DNA of 39,290 bases from the NCBI GenBank assembly GCA_021323255.1, contig JAJTCL010000008.1, forward strand, positions 1 to 39,290, in the 5' to 3' direction. The notes under the pieces were generated by a model. It was given only the letters and a program-made list of their open reading frames with translations. It searched no databases and was not told the DNA's origin. This DNA is from Propionibacteriaceae bacterium. GTDB taxonomy: Bacteria; Actinomycetota; Actinomycetes; Propionibacteriales; Propionibacteriaceae. Below, one piece after another: positions 18,459-27,312 of this stretch. The position numbers and the translations under genes are program-made. How positions within the stretch are numbered: position 1 is the first letter of the stretch; the number at the start of each line of letters is the position of its first letter.

Positions 18459-19448
18459 GTGAGCACACCCGTGAAGGTTGCTGTCACCGGCGCCGCCGGC
18501 CAAATTGGTTACAGCTTGCTGTTCCGGATCGGCAGTGGTTCGATGCTGGGCCCTGACCAGCCAGTCGAGTTGCGGCTGCTCGAAATCACCCCAGCCCTCA
18601 AGGCGCTGGAGGGTGTGGTGATGGAGCTCGACGACTGCGCCTTTCCGTTGCTGAGCAAGGTCGAGATCGGGGATGACCCCAAGGCCATCTTCGATGGAGT
18701 CAATCTGGCTTGCCTGGTCGGCGCCCGCCCGCGCACCAAAGGCATGGAGCGCGGCGACCTCCTGGAAGCCAACGGGGCGATCTTCAAGCCGCAGGGTCAG
18801 GCCTTGAATGATCACGCGGCCGATGATGTCAAGGTTCTGGTCACCGGCAACCCCGCGAACACCAATGCGCAGATCGCTATGCGCAATGCAGCCGACATCC
18901 CCCCTGAACGGTTTAATGCGTTGACCCGGCTCGACCACAATCGGGCCAAGGCTCAGCTTGCTGCGAAGACCGGTGCGAGCGTGAACGAGGTCACCCACAT
19001 GACGATTTGGGGCAATCACTCGGCTACTCAGTACCCGGATCTGTTCAATGCGCTGGTCCGCGGCCAGAACGCTGCCGAACTGATCGACGATCAGGACTGG
19101 CTGGAGTCCACCTTCCTGCCGACCGTGCAGCAGCGGGGGGCGGCCATCATCGAAGCCCGAGGGGCTAGTTCGGCCGCTAGCGCAGCCAACGCAACTGTGG
19201 AGCACATGCGGGACTGGGTACTCGGGACGACCGAGGGCGATTGGGTGTCGATGTCGGTACCCTCCGACGGCTCGTACGGGGTACCAGAGGGCGTGATCTC
19301 CTCATTCGCGTGCACGGTCTCCGGCGGCGCATACCAGATCGTGCCGGGGCTGGAGGTCAATGACTTTTCCCGCGGCAAGATCGACGCCAGTGTGGCCGAA
19401 CTCATCGAGGAGCGTGACGCGGTTCGGGCGCTCGGTCTCATCGACTAG
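18459..19448 (+). CDS. mdh: Malate dehydrogenase
   Basis: NAD-dependent interconversion of malate and oxaloacetate in the TCA cycle. 329 aa. GTG 18459 follows GAGGAG (18448-18453) with five-base spacing, a strong ribosome site. The NAD-binding loop is VTGAAGQIGYSLLFRIGSG; the substrate arginines lie in GARPRTKGMERGDLL; NPANTNAQIA and the catalytic-histidine segment WGNHSATQYPD are typical of the cytosolic-type bacterial MDH found in actinobacteria. Divergent from the small kinase gene. Confidence 0.97.
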   Translation: MSTPVKVAVTGAAGQIGYSLLFRIGSGSMLGPDQPVELRLLEITPALKALEGVVMELDDCAFPLLSKVEIGDDPKAIFDGVNLACLVGARPRTKGMERGDLLEANGAIFKPQGQALNDHAADDVKVLVTGNPANTNAQIAMRNAADIPPERFNALTRLDHNRAKAQLAAKTGASVNEVTHMTIWGNHSATQYPDLFNALVRGQNAAELIDDQDWLESTFLPTVQQRGAAIIEARGASSAASAANATVEHMRDWVLGTTEGDWVSMSVPSDGSYGVPEGVISSFACTVSGGAYQIVPGLEVNDFSRGKIDASVAELIEERDAVRALGLID

Positions 19449-19480
19449 CGATGTTCGCGCCGCCGATCTCCCAACAAATT

Positions 19481-19617
19481 GCGCGAGCGCAGCGAGCACC
19501 AACCCAGCGGCGAGCTGTGTGCAGGAGGAGATGGCGGAACAACGCTTTACGTTCTGACAGATCCGACGAAGACGGCGGCAACCCAGCGAACATCGCCGCG
19601 AGCGGAGCGAGCAATCA
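19481..19617. repeat. Dispersed composite repeat, copy B
   Basis: The left end 19481-19519 and right end 19596-19617 match copy A at 12044-12137 (GCGCGAGCGCAGCGAGCACC; CCCAGCGGCGAGCTGTG; GCGAGCAATCA). The internal spacer is 76 bp against 32 bp in copy A and is unrelated. It lies in the 225-bp gap between mdh and the DUF4190-like gene; nothing else is recognisable in that gap. Confidence 0.7.
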
Positions 19618-19673
19618 AACAGAGCGCGATGCGTGCGCGAGCAGCTTACGACTTGTGCGTCACACTGGTTCCC

Positions 19674-20229
19674 ATGAGTGAAAGCCAGCCACCGAACCCG
19701 TTCAGCCGCGAGGCGTCAGAACCCGCAGACGGGCGCAACGCGAATCCGGACCCCGGTTCGGCAACGCCTCCGACCTATCAGCCGACAGGTGGCGAATCGC
19801 CCGCTCAAAACCCCGGTGACTGGCCCTCTTACCCCGCGACCGACCCTTACGGACGGCCCGCGACCGACCCTTACGCCGTGCCCGGTGAGTCCTACAGCGA
19901 CCCAAGCGCCAACTCCAGGTACGCCGGACCAGAAGCTGGCTTCGCGCCGCAGCGGTCTTCGCCGTACGGTGATTTTGGCCACAGCTATGGACAGCCAGCC
20001 GGCTATGAAAGCTCTCTCTATGAGTCCAACCCGTATCAGCCGGCCTTTGGCGCGGTGACCCCGTACGGCGCGGCGCCGGAGGTCACACCGACGGAGCAGC
20101 ATCCACAAGCCACCCTGGCGCTGATTGGGCGGTATCGTCACCGGCATTATCGGAGTGGCGATCTTCACCCTCGTAACGGTATTGATCGTACTTCTGGTCG
20201 TTGCCGGCATCGCCAGCACTGACTTTTAG
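19674..20229 (+). pseudogene. Proline/tyrosine-rich DUF4190-like membrane protein, frame-disrupted
   Basis: ATG 19674 opens a low-complexity N-terminal region rich in Pro, Tyr, Ser and Gly, ending with EQHPQATLALIG, the normal entry into a DUF4190 membrane domain. The frame then becomes arginine/histidine-rich and ends at 20222. One frame over, from the GGG at about 20127-20129, the DNA reads GGIVTGIIGVAIFTLVTVL and IVLLVVAGIASTDF, stopping at TAG 20227-20229. One extra G, or a larger in-del, separates the two. The expected first transmembrane hairpin and its linker are absent, so an internal deletion is as likely as a single-base shift. The next gene is an intact relative. Confidence 0.65.
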
Positions 20230-20290
20230 CGCCTGATGAAATGTGGCCCGTCTCAACCAGCCCTCTGCGCTGTCCGGCCCTTGAGGAACA

Positions 20291-20779
20291 ATGTTCAACA
20301 TGACCAACCCTTACGAGGAAAACCCCCCGACTCAGCCGAGCCAGCAACCGCCTTACTCTCAGCCCGGGCAGTACCCCCAGAGTGGCGAGCAACCCGGGCA
20401 GTACGCCCAAAGTGGCGAGCAGCCCGGTCAGTACGCCGGCGGCCAGCCCGCACCATACGGCCAGCAGTCAGCTATGCCATACGGACAGCAGCCCTACACC
20501 ATGCCGCCCATGCAGGAGCATCCGCAGGGCACCATGATCTTGATCTTCGGGATCCTCGGCATTTTCATCACCATCTTCGCGCCCATCGCCTGGTACCTGG
20601 GAAATAAAGCGAAGAAGGACGTTCAGACCTCGGGTATTCAGTACTCCAATGAGCAGAACATCAGCGTTGGACGCATGCTTGGCAAGGTCTTCACCATCAT
20701 CGCTATCGTGTCCATCGTCCTTGTGATCATCTTCTGGATTGTGATCGCCGTTGTGGCAGCAGGGCAATCCGGCGGCTAA
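20291..20779 (+). CDS. DUF4190-type membrane protein with proline/glutamine-rich N-terminus
   Basis: 162 aa. Residues 1-75 are a disordered Pro/Gln/Tyr-rich tail containing PGQYxQSGEQ repeats. EHPQGTMILIFGILGIFITI begins the first transmembrane helix; WYLGNKAKKDVQTSG is the cytoplasmic loop; a second helix, VFTIIAIVSIVLVIIFWIVI, ends the protein. Function is unknown; such proteins are common and often duplicated in actinobacteria. The start is ATG 20291 after TTGAGGA; ATG 20300 is an alternative. It lies 61 bp after the broken paralogue. Confidence 0.85.
   Translation: MFNMTNPYEENPPTQPSQQPPYSQPGQYPQSGEQPGQYAQSGEQPGQYAGGQPAPYGQQSAMPYGQQPYTMPPMQEHPQGTMILIFGILGIFITIFAPIAWYLGNKAKKDVQTSGIQYSNEQNISVGRMLGKVFTIIAIVSIVLVIIFWIVIAVVAAGQSGG
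20363..20437 (+). repeat. 30-bp coding tandem repeat, 2.5 copies
   Basis: The unit beginning CCCGGGCAGTAC and ending GAGTGGCGAGCA(A/G) covers 20363-20392, 20393-20422 and part of 20423-20437. Each unit encodes PGQYxQSGEQ. Units of this kind change copy number readily without shifting the frame. Confidence 0.85.
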
Positions 20780-20795
20780 CCAGCTACACGACAGC

Positions 20796-21092
20796 TCAAC
20801 GGCCTTCAGGTACCGCTATCGCTAACGCGATGATTGCCGCTGCTGTGACCGCGAGAACTGTGACATCGAAAGCTTTGCTACGCACCTGAAGCAGTCCGGC
20901 GTCCCGGGTCGGTAACGCGATCCGTTCCACAGCGCCGATTCCCAGCGAAGCGCCGATGAGCAGGCAGCCCAGGCGCCAGGTGGACTCGCCGAGAAGGCTG
21001 ACCACCAGGCCCGCGAGCACACCGATCACCACGATCAACAGGGGCCACTGCCGAAGTGATCGGGTAGCCGCACTTGTCTCAGGCCGCGGCAC
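20796..21092 (-). CDS. DUF3017 membrane protein
   Basis: About 98 aa protein with three hydrophobic segments (WPLLIVVIGVLAGLVVSL; LGCLLIGASLGIGAVERI; VTVLAVTAAAIIALAIAV) and the family-typical LPTRDAGLLQVRSKAFDV before the last helix. DUF3017 genes characteristically follow folD in actinobacteria, and this one does. GTG 21092 gives a 14-bp overlap with the folD end; ATG 21113 gives 35 bp and is also possible. Function unknown. Confidence 0.83.
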   Translation of the reverse strand: MPRPETSAATRSLRQWPLLIVVIGVLAGLVVSLLGESTWRLGCLLIGASLGIGAVERIALPTRDAGLLQVRSKAFDVTVLAVTAAAIIALAIAVPEGR

Positions 21093-21942
21093 GAGCCACC
21101 AGATGTTCGGCACGTTCTACAACGTTGCTGAGCAGCATGGCTCGGGTCATCGGTCCGATGCCGCCCGGCATCGGCGCCACCCAGCCGGCAACCTCGCGAA
21201 CGCCCAGATCAAGATCGCCAACCAGTCCGGCCTCGGTACGGGTAATGCCGACGTCGACGCAGACGGCGCCCGGTTTGATCATGTCAGCGGTGACCAGGCC
21301 TGGCCTCCCTGCTGCCGCAACCACGATGTCAGCCCCTCGAGTGTGGCGGGACAGCTCGACAGTCCCGGTGTGGCACAGGGTGACCGTGGCGTTCTCGCTC
21401 TTCCGCGTCAGCAACAGTCCCAGCGGTCGGCCGACCGTGGTCCCACGTCCGATCAGGCAAACCGCTGCGCCGCTGAGCGCAATGCCATTGCGGCGGAGCA
21501 GTTCGACGATGCCACGCGGAGTGCACGGCAAGGGACCGGGCACTCCCAGCACCAGCTTGCCGAGGTTGACCGGATGCAAGCCGTCGGCATCCTTGTCTGG
21601 CTCGACCAATCCGAGTGCCGCGTTGTCATCCAGACTGCCTGGCAGTGGTAGTTGCACGATGTAGCCGGTGCAGGCCGGGTCCGCGTTCAGCTCCGCGATC
21701 ACCGCTGCCAGCTGCTGCTGAGAGGTTGTGTCGGGCAGCTCAACTTGAATCGAGGCGATGCCCACCTGGGCACAGTCGCGGTGCTTACCCGCCACGTAGG
21801 AGCGGCTGCCAGGATCATCGCCGACGAGCACGGTACCCAGACCGGGCACGATGCCCCGCTCAGCGAGGGCGGATACCCGGCCCTTGAGCTCAGCCTTGAT
21901 GGTCTCCGCCAAAGCCTTGCCGTCAAGAATCCGCGCGGCCAT
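21079..21942 (-). CDS. folD: Bifunctional methylenetetrahydrofolate dehydrogenase / cyclohydrolase
   Basis: Interconverts 5,10-methylene-, 5,10-methenyl- and 10-formyl-tetrahydrofolate with NADP, supplying formyl-THF to PurN and PurH encoded just upstream. 287 aa. The catalytic lysine is in SYVAGKHRDC, followed by GYIVQLPLPG, DKDADGLHPVN and the nucleotide-binding loop LIGRGTTVGRPLGLLL. The C-terminus has APMPGGIGPMTRAMLL. It starts 23 bp after purH, clearly in one operon. Confidence 0.97.
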   Translation of the reverse strand: MAARILDGKALAETIKAELKGRVSALAERGIVPGLGTVLVGDDPGSRSYVAGKHRDCAQVGIASIQVELPDTTSQQQLAAVIAELNADPACTGYIVQLPLPGSLDDNAALGLVEPDKDADGLHPVNLGKLVLGVPGPLPCTPRGIVELLRRNGIALSGAAVCLIGRGTTVGRPLGLLLTRKSENATVTLCHTGTVELSRHTRGADIVVAAAGRPGLVTADMIKPGAVCVDVGITRTEAGLVGDLDLGVREVAGWVAPMPGGIGPMTRAMLLSNVVERAEHLVARAAA

Positions 21943-21965
21943 GATCCCCTCGATTTTGATCAGCG

Positions 21966-23549
21966 TCAGTGCAAAAAGTGTCGCGCACCGGTGAAATACA
22001 TGGATGCGCCGGCGGCCTCGACCGCCGCAATGACGTCCCCATCGCGCACCGAGCCGCCCGGCTGCACGATAGCCGACACTCCGGCAGCCAGCAGGATCTC
22101 CGGTCCGTCCGCAAAAGGGAAGAAGGCGTCGGAGGCAGCGACCGAACCCCCGGCGCGGGCACCCGCCCTCTGCACCGCTAGCCGGCAGGAGTCCACGCGG
22201 TTCACCTGCCCCATGCCAACGCCCACTGAGGCCCCGTCGTGTGCTATCAAGATGGCGTTCGACTTCACCGAACGCGCCGCCTGCCAGGCGAACTCGAGGT
22301 CGGTCAATGTCTCGTCTGAGACCGGCTGGCCGGCGGCCAGCTGCCAGTTGGCGGCCTGGTCGTGAGCAGAATCAACGGTGTCGGAGAGTTGAACCAGGAG
22401 CCCACCGTCGATGCGCCTGCTCTCGGCACCGCCGCGCGCGGGCGGCTCGACTATGAGGATCCGGAGATTCTTCTTGGCCACGAGCACATCGAGCGCATCG
22501 TCGGCGTATCCGGGGGCGATGATCACCTCGGTGAAGATCTCCGCGACCTGTCGCGCCATGTCACCGCTGACCGGCCGATTGGCAGCGATCACGCCCCCGT
22601 ACGCCGAGACTGGATCGCACGCGTGGGCCTTTCGATGAGCCTCGGCAATGTCCAACCCGACGGCGACGCCGCACGGGTTCGCATGCTTGATGATCGCGAC
22701 GGCGGGCTTATCGAAGTCACCTGCGCACCGGCGGGCGGCGTCGGCATCGACATAGTTGTTGTACGACATCTCCTTACCGTGGAGTTGTTGCGCAGCCGCT
22801 AGGCCGCGCGTCGTACCGCTGGTGCGATACAGGGCTGCCGGCTGATGTGGGTTCTCCCCGTAGCGCAGCCCGGTGACCTTCTCCCAACTGCCTCCGATCC
22901 ACCGCGGGAAGCCGGTGCCCTCACTGAGGTCAGTTACGACGTTGCCCATCCAGCTCGCGACCGCCACGTCATAGCTGGCCGTATGCACGAACGCCGCCGC
23001 TGCCAGCGCTTGCCGTTCCGGCAGGGTGAAGCCACCGGCCGCCACTGCCGCCAGCAGTTGCGGATATTGCCCCGGGGAGGTGATCACAGCCACCGAAGCA
23101 TGGTTCTTGGCCGAGCTGCGGACCATCGCCGGGCCACCAATATCGATTTGGGAGATGCAGGCCTCCGGAGTAGCACCGGAGGCAACCGTCTCGGTGAACG
23201 GATACAGATTGCTGATCAAGAGATCGAACGGCTCGACACCAAGCTCGGCAATCTGGGTGCGATGGGAGGCCAGTCGCAGGTCGGCGAGTAAACCGGCATG
23301 GACCATCGGATGCAAGGTCTTGACCCGGCCGTCCAGGCACTCCGGAAATCCGGTGACCTTCTCGACCGGCGTGACCGGAAGACCCGCCTCGGCGATCGTC
23401 TCGGCCGTGGAGCCGGTGGAGACGATCTCCGCCCCAGCTTCGACCAAAGCATCCGCCACTAGCAGTAGGTCGGTTTTGTCATAGACCGAGACCAAGGCGC
23501 GCTTGATCGGCCGTCGGCCCAGCTCATCCCCATTGACTCCATTGGTCAT
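21966..23549 (-). CDS. purH: Bifunctional AICAR formyltransferase / IMP cyclohydrolase
   Basis: Catalyses the last two steps of de novo IMP synthesis. 527 aa. ATG 23549 is the start because it overlaps the purN stop as ATGA. The N-terminal MGS-like cyclohydrolase domain (residues 10-145) has ALVSVYDKTDLL and GRVKTLHPMVHAG. The transformylase domain carries LRYGENPHQPAALYR, SYNNYVDADAA, the catalytic Lys-His in IIKHANPCGVA, and the terminal DAFFPFADG and YFTGARHFLH. Confidence 0.98.
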   Translation of the reverse strand: MTNGVNGDELGRRPIKRALVSVYDKTDLLLVADALVEAGAEIVSTGSTAETIAEAGLPVTPVEKVTGFPECLDGRVKTLHPMVHAGLLADLRLASHRTQIAELGVEPFDLLISNLYPFTETVASGATPEACISQIDIGGPAMVRSSAKNHASVAVITSPGQYPQLLAAVAAGGFTLPERQALAAAAFVHTASYDVAVASWMGNVVTDLSEGTGFPRWIGGSWEKVTGLRYGENPHQPAALYRTSGTTRGLAAAQQLHGKEMSYNNYVDADAARRCAGDFDKPAVAIIKHANPCGVAVGLDIAEAHRKAHACDPVSAYGGVIAANRPVSGDMARQVAEIFTEVIIAPGYADDALDVLVAKKNLRILIVEPPARGGAESRRIDGGLLVQLSDTVDSAHDQAANWQLAAGQPVSDETLTDLEFAWQAARSVKSNAILIAHDGASVGVGMGQVNRVDSCRLAVQRAGARAGGSVAASDAFFPFADGPEILLAAGVSAIVQPGGSVRDGDVIAAVEAAGASMYFTGARHFLH

Positions 23550-24178
23550 CTCCAGAGCACCTTCCTGTCCGCGACTCGCCAACTCCGGGTGACGAGTTGA
23601 TGAGTGATCGTGACGAGTAGCTCGCGTTCGGCGACCTTGATCCTTTCGTGCAAGGTCTCCACCGTGTCATCCTCGGCGACCGGCACCGCCCGCTGATCAA
23701 GGATCACGCCGCTGTCGATCCCCGAGTCCACCAGGAACACCGTGGCGCCGGTGATCTTGACGCCGTACGCCAACGCGTCCCGAGGACCATGTGTGCCAGG
23801 AAATGAGGGCAGCAACGTCGGGTGGGTGTTGATCATGCGCCCTTCGAAGCGGGCCAGAAACTCAGGTCCCACGAGCTTCATGAAGCCGGCGCTGATCACC
23901 AGATCCGGCTCGTAGGCTGCAACATCTGCAGTCAGAGCATGATCCCACTCGGCTCTCGTGGCGTGGCCCTGCAACGACTCGACGAAGGTTGGAATATCGG
24001 CGCGCACGGCCCGCTCCAACCCTTGGATGCCCGGACGATCCGAGCCGACGGCGACAATCTCGGCACCGTACGCAGGATCGGAGCAGGCATCGATCAATGA
24101 CTGCAGCAGGGTGCCGGTACCCGAGACCAGGACCACGAGCCGGGCTGCCCGGCCTAGGGTCGCAAAGGGCTCGGGCAC
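23546..24178 (-). CDS. purN: Phosphoribosylglycinamide formyltransferase
   Basis: Transfers a formyl group from 10-formyl-THF to GAR in purine synthesis. 210 aa from GTG 24178. The phosphate-binding loop reads LVSGTGTLLQSL (SGxGxxLQ). The catalytic Asn/His pair is in NTHPTLLPSFPG, and the catalytic Asp in VDSGIDSGVILDQ. It lies 10 bp downstream of perM and overlaps purH by 4 bp. Confidence 0.96.
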   Translation of the reverse strand: MPEPFATLGRAARLVVLVSGTGTLLQSLIDACSDPAYGAEIVAVGSDRPGIQGLERAVRADIPTFVESLQGHATRAEWDHALTADVAAYEPDLVISAGFMKLVGPEFLARFEGRMINTHPTLLPSFPGTHGPRDALAYGVKITGATVFLVDSGIDSGVILDQRAVPVAEDDTVETLHERIKVAERELLVTITHQLVTRSWRVADRKVLWR

Positions 24179-24188
24179 GACGCACAGC

Positions 24189-25409
24189 CTAGCGATCAGC
24201 GCGGGCGGCCAATCCCAACGCCAGCCCGGTGATCAGACCCGACAACCCCATCGTGGTACCGGCCATGATCAGCAACGGGAAGAGGCGTGGCCCGACGTCG
24301 GCCAGCCGGAGTGTCCCGAGATCCCCACCGGCCGCCCAGGCCAATCCGACTAACATCGCCCCGGCGAGCAAACCGCAGGCCCCGCCTGCCAAGCTGGCCA
24401 TGTCGAACCGGGGAACTGGCCGGGAACCGAGCAACACCCAACACGCTACTGCGCCGGCAACCGCGCCAGCAGCAAGCCACCAGAGCTGCGTTGGTTCGCC
24501 GGGGCCCGGGGCCGGCAGCGCGCCCAGCAGCGGGATGCCGGGGACCATTCCCAGCTGAGTAGCGGCCGGGGCGATGACCGATCCGGCGCCAACGGAAAAC
24601 CCGGAGCCGAGCGCGTACGAGGCGGACCAGACAATGGCGTTCGGCGCAAACGCCAGCTGGAGGAGCACTAACGCGATGCCACCGGCAACGCCGGGCTGCA
24701 GCGTCTGATGCAACGCCTCCACCTGCTTGAGATGCATCCAGAGACTGGTGACCAACACCGCCGCGCCCGCTATCAGCATGACCAGCTGGGCGGCCAGGAC
24801 GGCATGGATGATCGTCCGGGTCCGGCCGCGCGACTCCAACTCCCCCAGACGCATAGCTCGGCTGCTGCCCCACCACGCGGCCAGCAGAAATGCGGCGATT
24901 ACTGCAGCCCAGCGTCCTGGGGCATGCCACGGCTCGCCCCAGAGCATGGCCACCACAAGAACGGATAGCAAGTAGCTGACGACCGTGACGACGCTGGTCA
25001 TCCAGGCCCCGGTCCGCTGGCCGGCGCGAACCTTGCGAGCGCTCGCCGCAGCGAACCGCGAGATCATGAACGCGATCACTATGGTCGCGCCCCACGGCAC
25101 CAGCGTGATCGGGGTGTCGCCAACCCGCACGCCGACCCCATTACTCAGCAACCAGAGCAGCGTGCCGATCCGCAGCGCGTCGCCCAGAGTTCCAGGCTCG
25201 GCCGCAAGCCAGCCGAGCACCGTCACCCCAGCGCAGAGAATCCAGCTCGCGAGAGCCGTCACCGCACCACCCACGATGGCCATGACCGGCCAGCTGATCG
25301 GCGGTGGCACCAACTGCCCCGGGGACCTTTGAGCCTTTCGGTTCCGCGCCGAAGTGGCGTGCAGGGTGACCCCGGCACCGGCCCGTCGGGAGGAAAGTAC
25401 GGAAGCCAT
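24189..25409 (-). CDS. perM: PerM-like integral membrane protein (DUF6350)
   Basis: 406 aa, almost entirely hydrophobic with many helices (for example WPVMAIVGGAVTALASWILC and LVMLIAGAAVLVTSL). ATG 25409 is preceded by GGAGG with six-base spacing. Assignment rests on position and character. In M. tuberculosis Rv0955 (PerM, required for persistence and linked to division) precedes purN and purH in the same order, next to sucCD. Sequence identity with PerM cannot be measured here. Divergent from the sensor-domain gene 151 bp away. Confidence 0.8.
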   Translation of the reverse strand: MASVLSSRRAGAGVTLHATSARNRKAQRSPGQLVPPPISWPVMAIVGGAVTALASWILCAGVTVLGWLAAEPGTLGDALRIGTLLWLLSNGVGVRVGDTPITLVPWGATIVIAFMISRFAAASARKVRAGQRTGAWMTSVVTVVSYLLSVLVVAMLWGEPWHAPGRWAAVIAAFLLAAWWGSSRAMRLGELESRGRTRTIIHAVLAAQLVMLIAGAAVLVTSLWMHLKQVEALHQTLQPGVAGGIALVLLQLAFAPNAIVWSASYALGSGFSVGAGSVIAPAATQLGMVPGIPLLGALPAPGPGEPTQLWWLAAGAVAGAVACWVLLGSRPVPRFDMASLAGGACGLLAGAMLVGLAWAAGGDLGTLRLADVGPRLFPLLIMAGTTMGLSGLITGLALGLAARADR

Positions 25410-25560
25410 AGCGCCTCCATGCTCGCCCAGCCCGCGACCACGGGTGTGCGAGACACGCCAGCCCAGGTAAAGTCTCGGATGGTCGCCGTTCGATCGATCC
25501 GAGCGACAGCCCAAGGAAGCCTGCGATGGCACTCCGAAACTCGGGGGGAGCACTTTCAGC

Positions 25561-27291
25561 ATGGTCGACCAGAAGTCAACGACCTACCGGCCCCGGCGGG
25601 CCTTCATAGAACCTGATCACGAGACTGCCGAACCGAAACAGCCGGCGGGTCCTGAGCGCGGCAACGGGAAATCGATCCCGCCGCCCGTCTTCGATGAGGA
25701 TCAGCCGAAGCCGCTGTATCGAGACGAGACGCGAACCAACGGCTGGTCTGCGGTGGCCGCGCGCGCCGCGGCGGTTCCCGAAGCAGATCCACCGACTGAT
25801 GAGACCGTGCGACCCACCTCCCCCGCACCACAGCGCACGCGCGCGTTCGAGGAGGAAACCACCGCAATCCTCCCGCGCAGTCGGCAGGCCCAGCAACGTG
25901 GTTACACGCCTGTCGACGCGATCCACGACTACGACGAGGACGAGCGCACGCCGCTGGGCCGGCGTACCAAACTGGCCCTGCTGATAGGCGGAGTCGCCGT
26001 GGTGGTCGTGATCGGTCTCCTTGTCGGTTATGCGGTGCTCAGCGCCTCCAGCCAGCGTCAAAACCAGCCCGGGGCCGAGCGCCCGCCGTCCGGCACCGGC
26101 GCTGCCAGCGACGGCGCTTCTGCCGACGCCAGCCAACCGCCGGCTCAGACCGGGACGGCATTGTTGAGCGACGCCTCGATGCTCAGCCCGGCCCAGGCCA
26201 AGACTCTCGACAGCGATCGCACCTGGAAGGTGGAATCGACCCAGCACAATCCGCCGGAGCATGCGAGGACTGCGGCCTGCTTCGGTGGCGAGCCGCTACA
26301 GGGCCGGCCGACGCCGCAACAAGAGATCCTGCGAGTGCTCAGCAGTAGCGGCAAGAACGGCCCCACCGCACTGCATGAGGCCACGGCATACAACTCGCTC
26401 GAGGATGCCTCGCAGGCGTACGCGATCGCTTCCGGGACACTCGGCGGCTGCCCAGTCACCGGCTCCTACCTCGAGTCCGGCCGCGTAGTCAGCGGGGTTG
26501 GCAACCAGGCAGCCGGCGTAGTGGTCAAAGTGGTCGATGGCAACAAGAGCCAGGCCCACGCCATTGTGCTCAACCGCACCGGCCGTGTCGTAAACGTCGT
26601 CGACGCCGTTCAGCCGTCGCAGGCGCTCGCCATAACCGCCGTCGCCAAGGCGCTGCAGCAGGTCAACACCGTCCAGTGCGGCCCGGCCGCCGGAGAGTGC
26701 GGTGGCACCCCTTCTGTCAAGGACGGACCGCCGCCGCTCGGTGGGGATAAGCCAGGGTTCCTGGCCACTGGGGACCTTCCTCCTGCTAAACCCAAGGTCG
26801 CTTCGTGGGTGGCTACCGAAATCGAGCCGCCGAAAGACAACTTCGAAGGATCCGGGTGCGAGAACGTGAACTGGAAAACCATTCCGGCCGAGTCGAAGGA
26901 CGCACGGACCTACCTGATCCAGGACACTAGGACGAACTTCTTCGGCTTGGACGAGATCGTGCTGACCACCAAGGACGCCAAGGCGGCCAAAAAGCAGGTG
27001 GACAGGATCAAGTCCAGCGTGGCGAGTTGCAAGAACCGCACGCCGACCGCGACCGTCTCTACCAAGAAAGTCAGCAGCATTGGCGCCAAGAACACCAAGG
27101 TGGCCGGCTGGACGGCAGTGGTGTCGCAGAAGTCGACCGGTGCTACCCACAAGTATCGGGTAGGGATCGTGTCTGCAGGAAAAAAGGTGGTCTACACCTT
27201 CCTGAACCCCAGAGAGGATTACGACTTCAGCGGTGATCAGTGGAACACGGTGGCAGTCCGCGCCGGCGAGCGCGCCACCCAGGTCAACTGA
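25561..27291 (+). CDS. Single-pass membrane protein with two PknH-like extracytoplasmic sensor domains
   Basis: 576 aa. ATG 25561 follows GGGGAG (about 25545-25550). Residues 1-137 are cytoplasmic, acidic and proline-rich, with potential phospho-acceptor threonines (EEETTAILPR). A transmembrane helix spans about 138-160, followed by a Ser/Ala/Pro/Gln-rich stalk. Two domains of the PknH C-terminal sensor type follow: one with AACFGGEPLQ, GSYLESGRVV and GNQAAGVVVKV, the second with GCENVNWKTIP and EDYDFSGDQWNTVAVRAG. Six cysteines outside the membrane could form three disulfides. It occupies the place of Rv0954 beside perM in mycobacteria, so a role in envelope or division sensing is inferred. 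The ligand is unknown and there is no kinase domain. Confidence 0.78.
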   Translation: MVDQKSTTYRPRRAFIEPDHETAEPKQPAGPERGNGKSIPPPVFDEDQPKPLYRDETRTNGWSAVAARAAAVPEADPPTDETVRPTSPAPQRTRAFEEETTAILPRSRQAQQRGYTPVDAIHDYDEDERTPLGRRTKLALLIGGVAVVVVIGLLVGYAVLSASSQRQNQPGAERPPSGTGAASDGASADASQPPAQTGTALLSDASMLSPAQAKTLDSDRTWKVESTQHNPPEHARTAACFGGEPLQGRPTPQQEILRVLSSSGKNGPTALHEATAYNSLEDASQAYAIASGTLGGCPVTGSYLESGRVVSGVGNQAAGVVVKVVDGNKSQAHAIVLNRTGRVVNVVDAVQPSQALAITAVAKALQQVNTVQCGPAAGECGGTPSVKDGPPPLGGDKPGFLATGDLPPAKPKVASWVATEIEPPKDNFEGSGCENVNWKTIPAESKDARTYLIQDTRTNFFGLDEIVLTTKDAKAAKKQVDRIKSSVASCKNRTPTATVSTKKVSSIGAKNTKVAGWTAVVSQKSTGATHKYRVGIVSAGKKVVYTFLNPREDYDFSGDQWNTVAVRAGERATQVN

Positions 27292-27312
27292 GGTCGATAC
27301 CAGGCCGGCCGC

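Noticed and set aside
18201..19205. Open frame of 334 codons opposite mdh
   Set aside because: Antisense shadow of malate dehydrogenase; no family sequence and no ribosome site.
26296..27150. Open frame of 284 codons opposite the sensor-domain gene
   Set aside because: Arg/Gly/Leu-rich shadow without domains.
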